Positions 62,892 through 64,000 of a DNA stretch of 64,000 nt are shown here, one piece after another. The stretch is taken from contig NZ_JBHUIB010000001.1 in assembly GCF_042682785.1 (NCBI RefSeq), positions 496,001 to 560,000 on the forward strand. The letters run 5' to 3'. The position numbers and the translations under genes were made by a program. Position 1 is the first letter of the stretch. Each line of letters opens with the position of its first letter. The notes beneath the pieces are model-generated. The model ran no database searches and was not told the DNA's origin. It saw nothing but the letters and a program-made list of their open reading frames with translations. This stretch comes from Thalassotalea_F euphylliae. Lineage in GTDB: Bacteria; Pseudomonadota; Gammaproteobacteria; Enterobacterales; Alteromonadaceae.

Positions 62892-63479
62892 ATGACAACG
62901 CACAACAAGACACTTGACCACTATCGAGACGAATTTAAGCAGAAAAAACTCATGGCAACACCACTTGCTGGCACGCTTGTATGGTTGGTGCTGGGAATCG
63001 CTGCATTATTTTTTCCACCAGAGCAGATGATCATCCCTTTTTATATTGGCTTAGGCAGTATTTATTACATTGCCATTGGTATCGGCAAGCTCACAGGCGA
63101 AGATTTACTGCTACCAAAAGAAAAGCGCAATCCGTTCGATACCTTGTTCCTGTCAACGATGATCATGTCATTACTGGTTTTTGCTATCGCCATTCCATTT
63201 ATGCAAGAAAACTTCCTTGCACAGCCAATGGCGTTAGGTATTTTGTCTGGCCTAATGTGGTTCCCGCTCTCTTGGATTATTCAACACCCTGTTGGCATTT
63301 ATCACGCCGTCAGTCGCACATTAACCTTAGTCGTTATTTGGTATGTTGCGCCTGAACATTCGTTTACCTTGGTCCCTTTTGCCATCGTCATCATTTATGC
63401 TTTCTCTTTAGTAAGCCTTTATAAACGCTGGCAAAAAGAAAACTCTACGCTTGTTGGCAAGCCTGCTGAAATTCGTTAA
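62892..63479 (+). CDS. Membrane protein, DUF7010-like
   Basis: 195 residues with about five to six hydrophobic segments and a charged N-terminus (L-D-H-Y-R-D-E-F). The overall pattern resembles DUF7010 proteins, which have no known role. It lies between the TPR gene and the probable kinase gene, 23 bases before the latter, and likely belongs to the same operon. It may be a membrane component of the sensing system. Confidence 0.65.
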   Translation: MTTHNKTLDHYRDEFKQKKLMATPLAGTLVWLVLGIAALFFPPEQMIIPFYIGLGSIYYIAIGIGKLTGEDLLLPKEKRNPFDTLFLSTMIMSLLVFAIAIPFMQENFLAQPMALGILSGLMWFPLSWIIQHPVGIYHAVSRTLTLVVIWYVAPEHSFTLVPFAIVIIYAFSLVSLYKRWQKENSTLVGKPAEIR

Positions 63480-63502
63480 CGTAAACCTAACAAGGAGCGG
63501 TT

Positions 63503-64000
63503 ATGTCTACTCAATTAAACGAAGCCCTAGCGCAAAGCGATAGACCTTATTGGATATGGGGGCCGCTGGCATTTTCCAGCTTTTACTTCTTACCTTTATT
63601 GTTTAACTTCAGCGCGTTTGCTGGTCTAAAGCTTATTGCTGTTTTCCTTATTTATGCATGCTTTGTATTTCTATATTACAAAGCAGTAAATAGCATTGGT
63701 GAAAAAGCGTTTATGCCAGTGTTAGCCATGATTCTGTTGTCTATTGGTGGCACCTACATTACGCCAGGCACACAGTCATTATTTGGTTTTGCGGCGTATT
63801 TTTGCGGGTTCAATTTCGCCTTCAACAAAGGTATCCAAGGCCTTATCGGCATATTGCTCGCTATTGTATTTTCTGCCTTTACGTTTAACTTTGTCGATGC
63901 CTTTTTCCTAGCGCCAGCCATTGTTGTTTCTATTGGCTTATTCTCGTTTGGCCATGCCGAGCGTAAAGAACGCCTGCACGAACAAACCCATAAAAAAAGC
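63503..64000 (+). CDS. Probable DesK-type sensor histidine kinase, N-terminal part
   Basis: The frame opens at an ATG preceded by AAGGAGCGG and is still open at the window end (166 residues visible). It contains several hydrophobic segments (about 20-140) then a charged helix that starts E-R-K-E-R-L, the usual linker before the dimerisation domain of DesK/NarL-type kinases. The catalytic part is not in the window. A LuxR-type response regulator would be expected next, and the tandem palindromes upstream of two genes are candidates for its binding site. Confidence 0.6.
   Translation, partial: MSTQLNEALAQSDRPYWIWGPLAFSSFYFLPLLFNFSAFAGLKLIAVFLIYACFVFLYYKAVNSIGEKAFMPVLAMILLSIGGTYITPGTQSLFGFAAYFCGFNFAFNKGIQGLIGILLAIVFSAFTFNFVDAFFLAPAIVVSIGLFSFGHAERKERLHEQTHKKS

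Overview
The window reads as chromosome of a marine gammaproteobacterium of the Alteromonadales type (Colwellia, Thalassotalea or Pseudoalteromonas-like). This is inferred from moderate-to-low GC, Shine-Dalgarno led genes, many exported peptidases, a PhoX-like phosphatase, PEP-CTERM proteins, several cyclic-di-GMP enzymes, a folX-folE-folM cluster and a class A RNase P RNA. No rRNA, tRNA, phage, insertion sequence or CRISPR was recognised. Genus cannot be fixed from the sequence alone.

Layout. 1-4.5 kb: a tightly packed module of a coiled-coil protein (partial), a membrane OmpA-domain protein, a Rab/Ras-like small GTPase and a PAS-GGDEF-EAL protein. 4.8-8.2 kb: MipA-like outer-membrane protein, DUF3313 lipoprotein, photolyase/cryptochrome. 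8.3-11.8 kb: MocR regulator divergent from a DapA-like lyase and an MFS carrier. 11.9-16.9 kb: exported amidohydrolase, serine hydrolase and unknown small proteins. 17-23.5 kb: RhlE helicase, M1 peptidase with a DUF6702 partner, RsuA, DnaQ-like exonuclease, FKBP. 23.6-30 kb: gdhA operon divergent from a sigma-54 activator, then BON, hemerythrin and phosphatase/lipid-kinase genes. 30-33.3 kb: diguanylate cyclase and an operon ending in a STAS-like protein. 33.4-38 kb: PhoX-like lipoprotein, CxxCH lipoprotein and membrane protein behind a Pho-box array. 38.5-43.5 kb: BNR-propeller protein, small secreted protein, aspartoacylase. 43.6-48.2 kb: LysR gene divergent from hutHU. 48.3-56.6 kb: second STAS-like protein, kelch protein, TPR histidine kinase, PEP-CTERM protein, MTHFR-like protein, S9 peptidase. 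56.9-59.3 kb: folK, folX-folE-folM. 59.3-61 kb: rnpB on the minus strand with repeated copies of its 3' end around a PEP-CTERM gene. 61-64 kb: third STAS-like protein, SMR pump, TPR protein, membrane protein and the start of a probable DesK-type kinase.

How the genes fit together. The strongest unreported-looking signals are regulatory and structural. (a) A probable sigma-54 regulon: one activator, two matching TTTACA/TGTAAA inverted repeats, and -24/-12 promoters in front of the gdhA operon, the BON gene and possibly the hemerythrin gene. (b) A pair of tandem palindromes, identical in spacing, before the SMR and TPR genes, next to a probable two-component kinase. (c) Copies of the rnpB 3' end flanking a cargo gene, suggesting site-specific insertion. 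(d) A Pho-box array before a collagen-like PhoX lipoprotein. (e) A Rab-like GTPase module. (f) Three standalone STAS-like paralogues. (g) hutHU with both a HutC-type box and a LysR operator candidate, beside an aspartoacylase-like acylase. All functional statements rest on motif reading without database searches.
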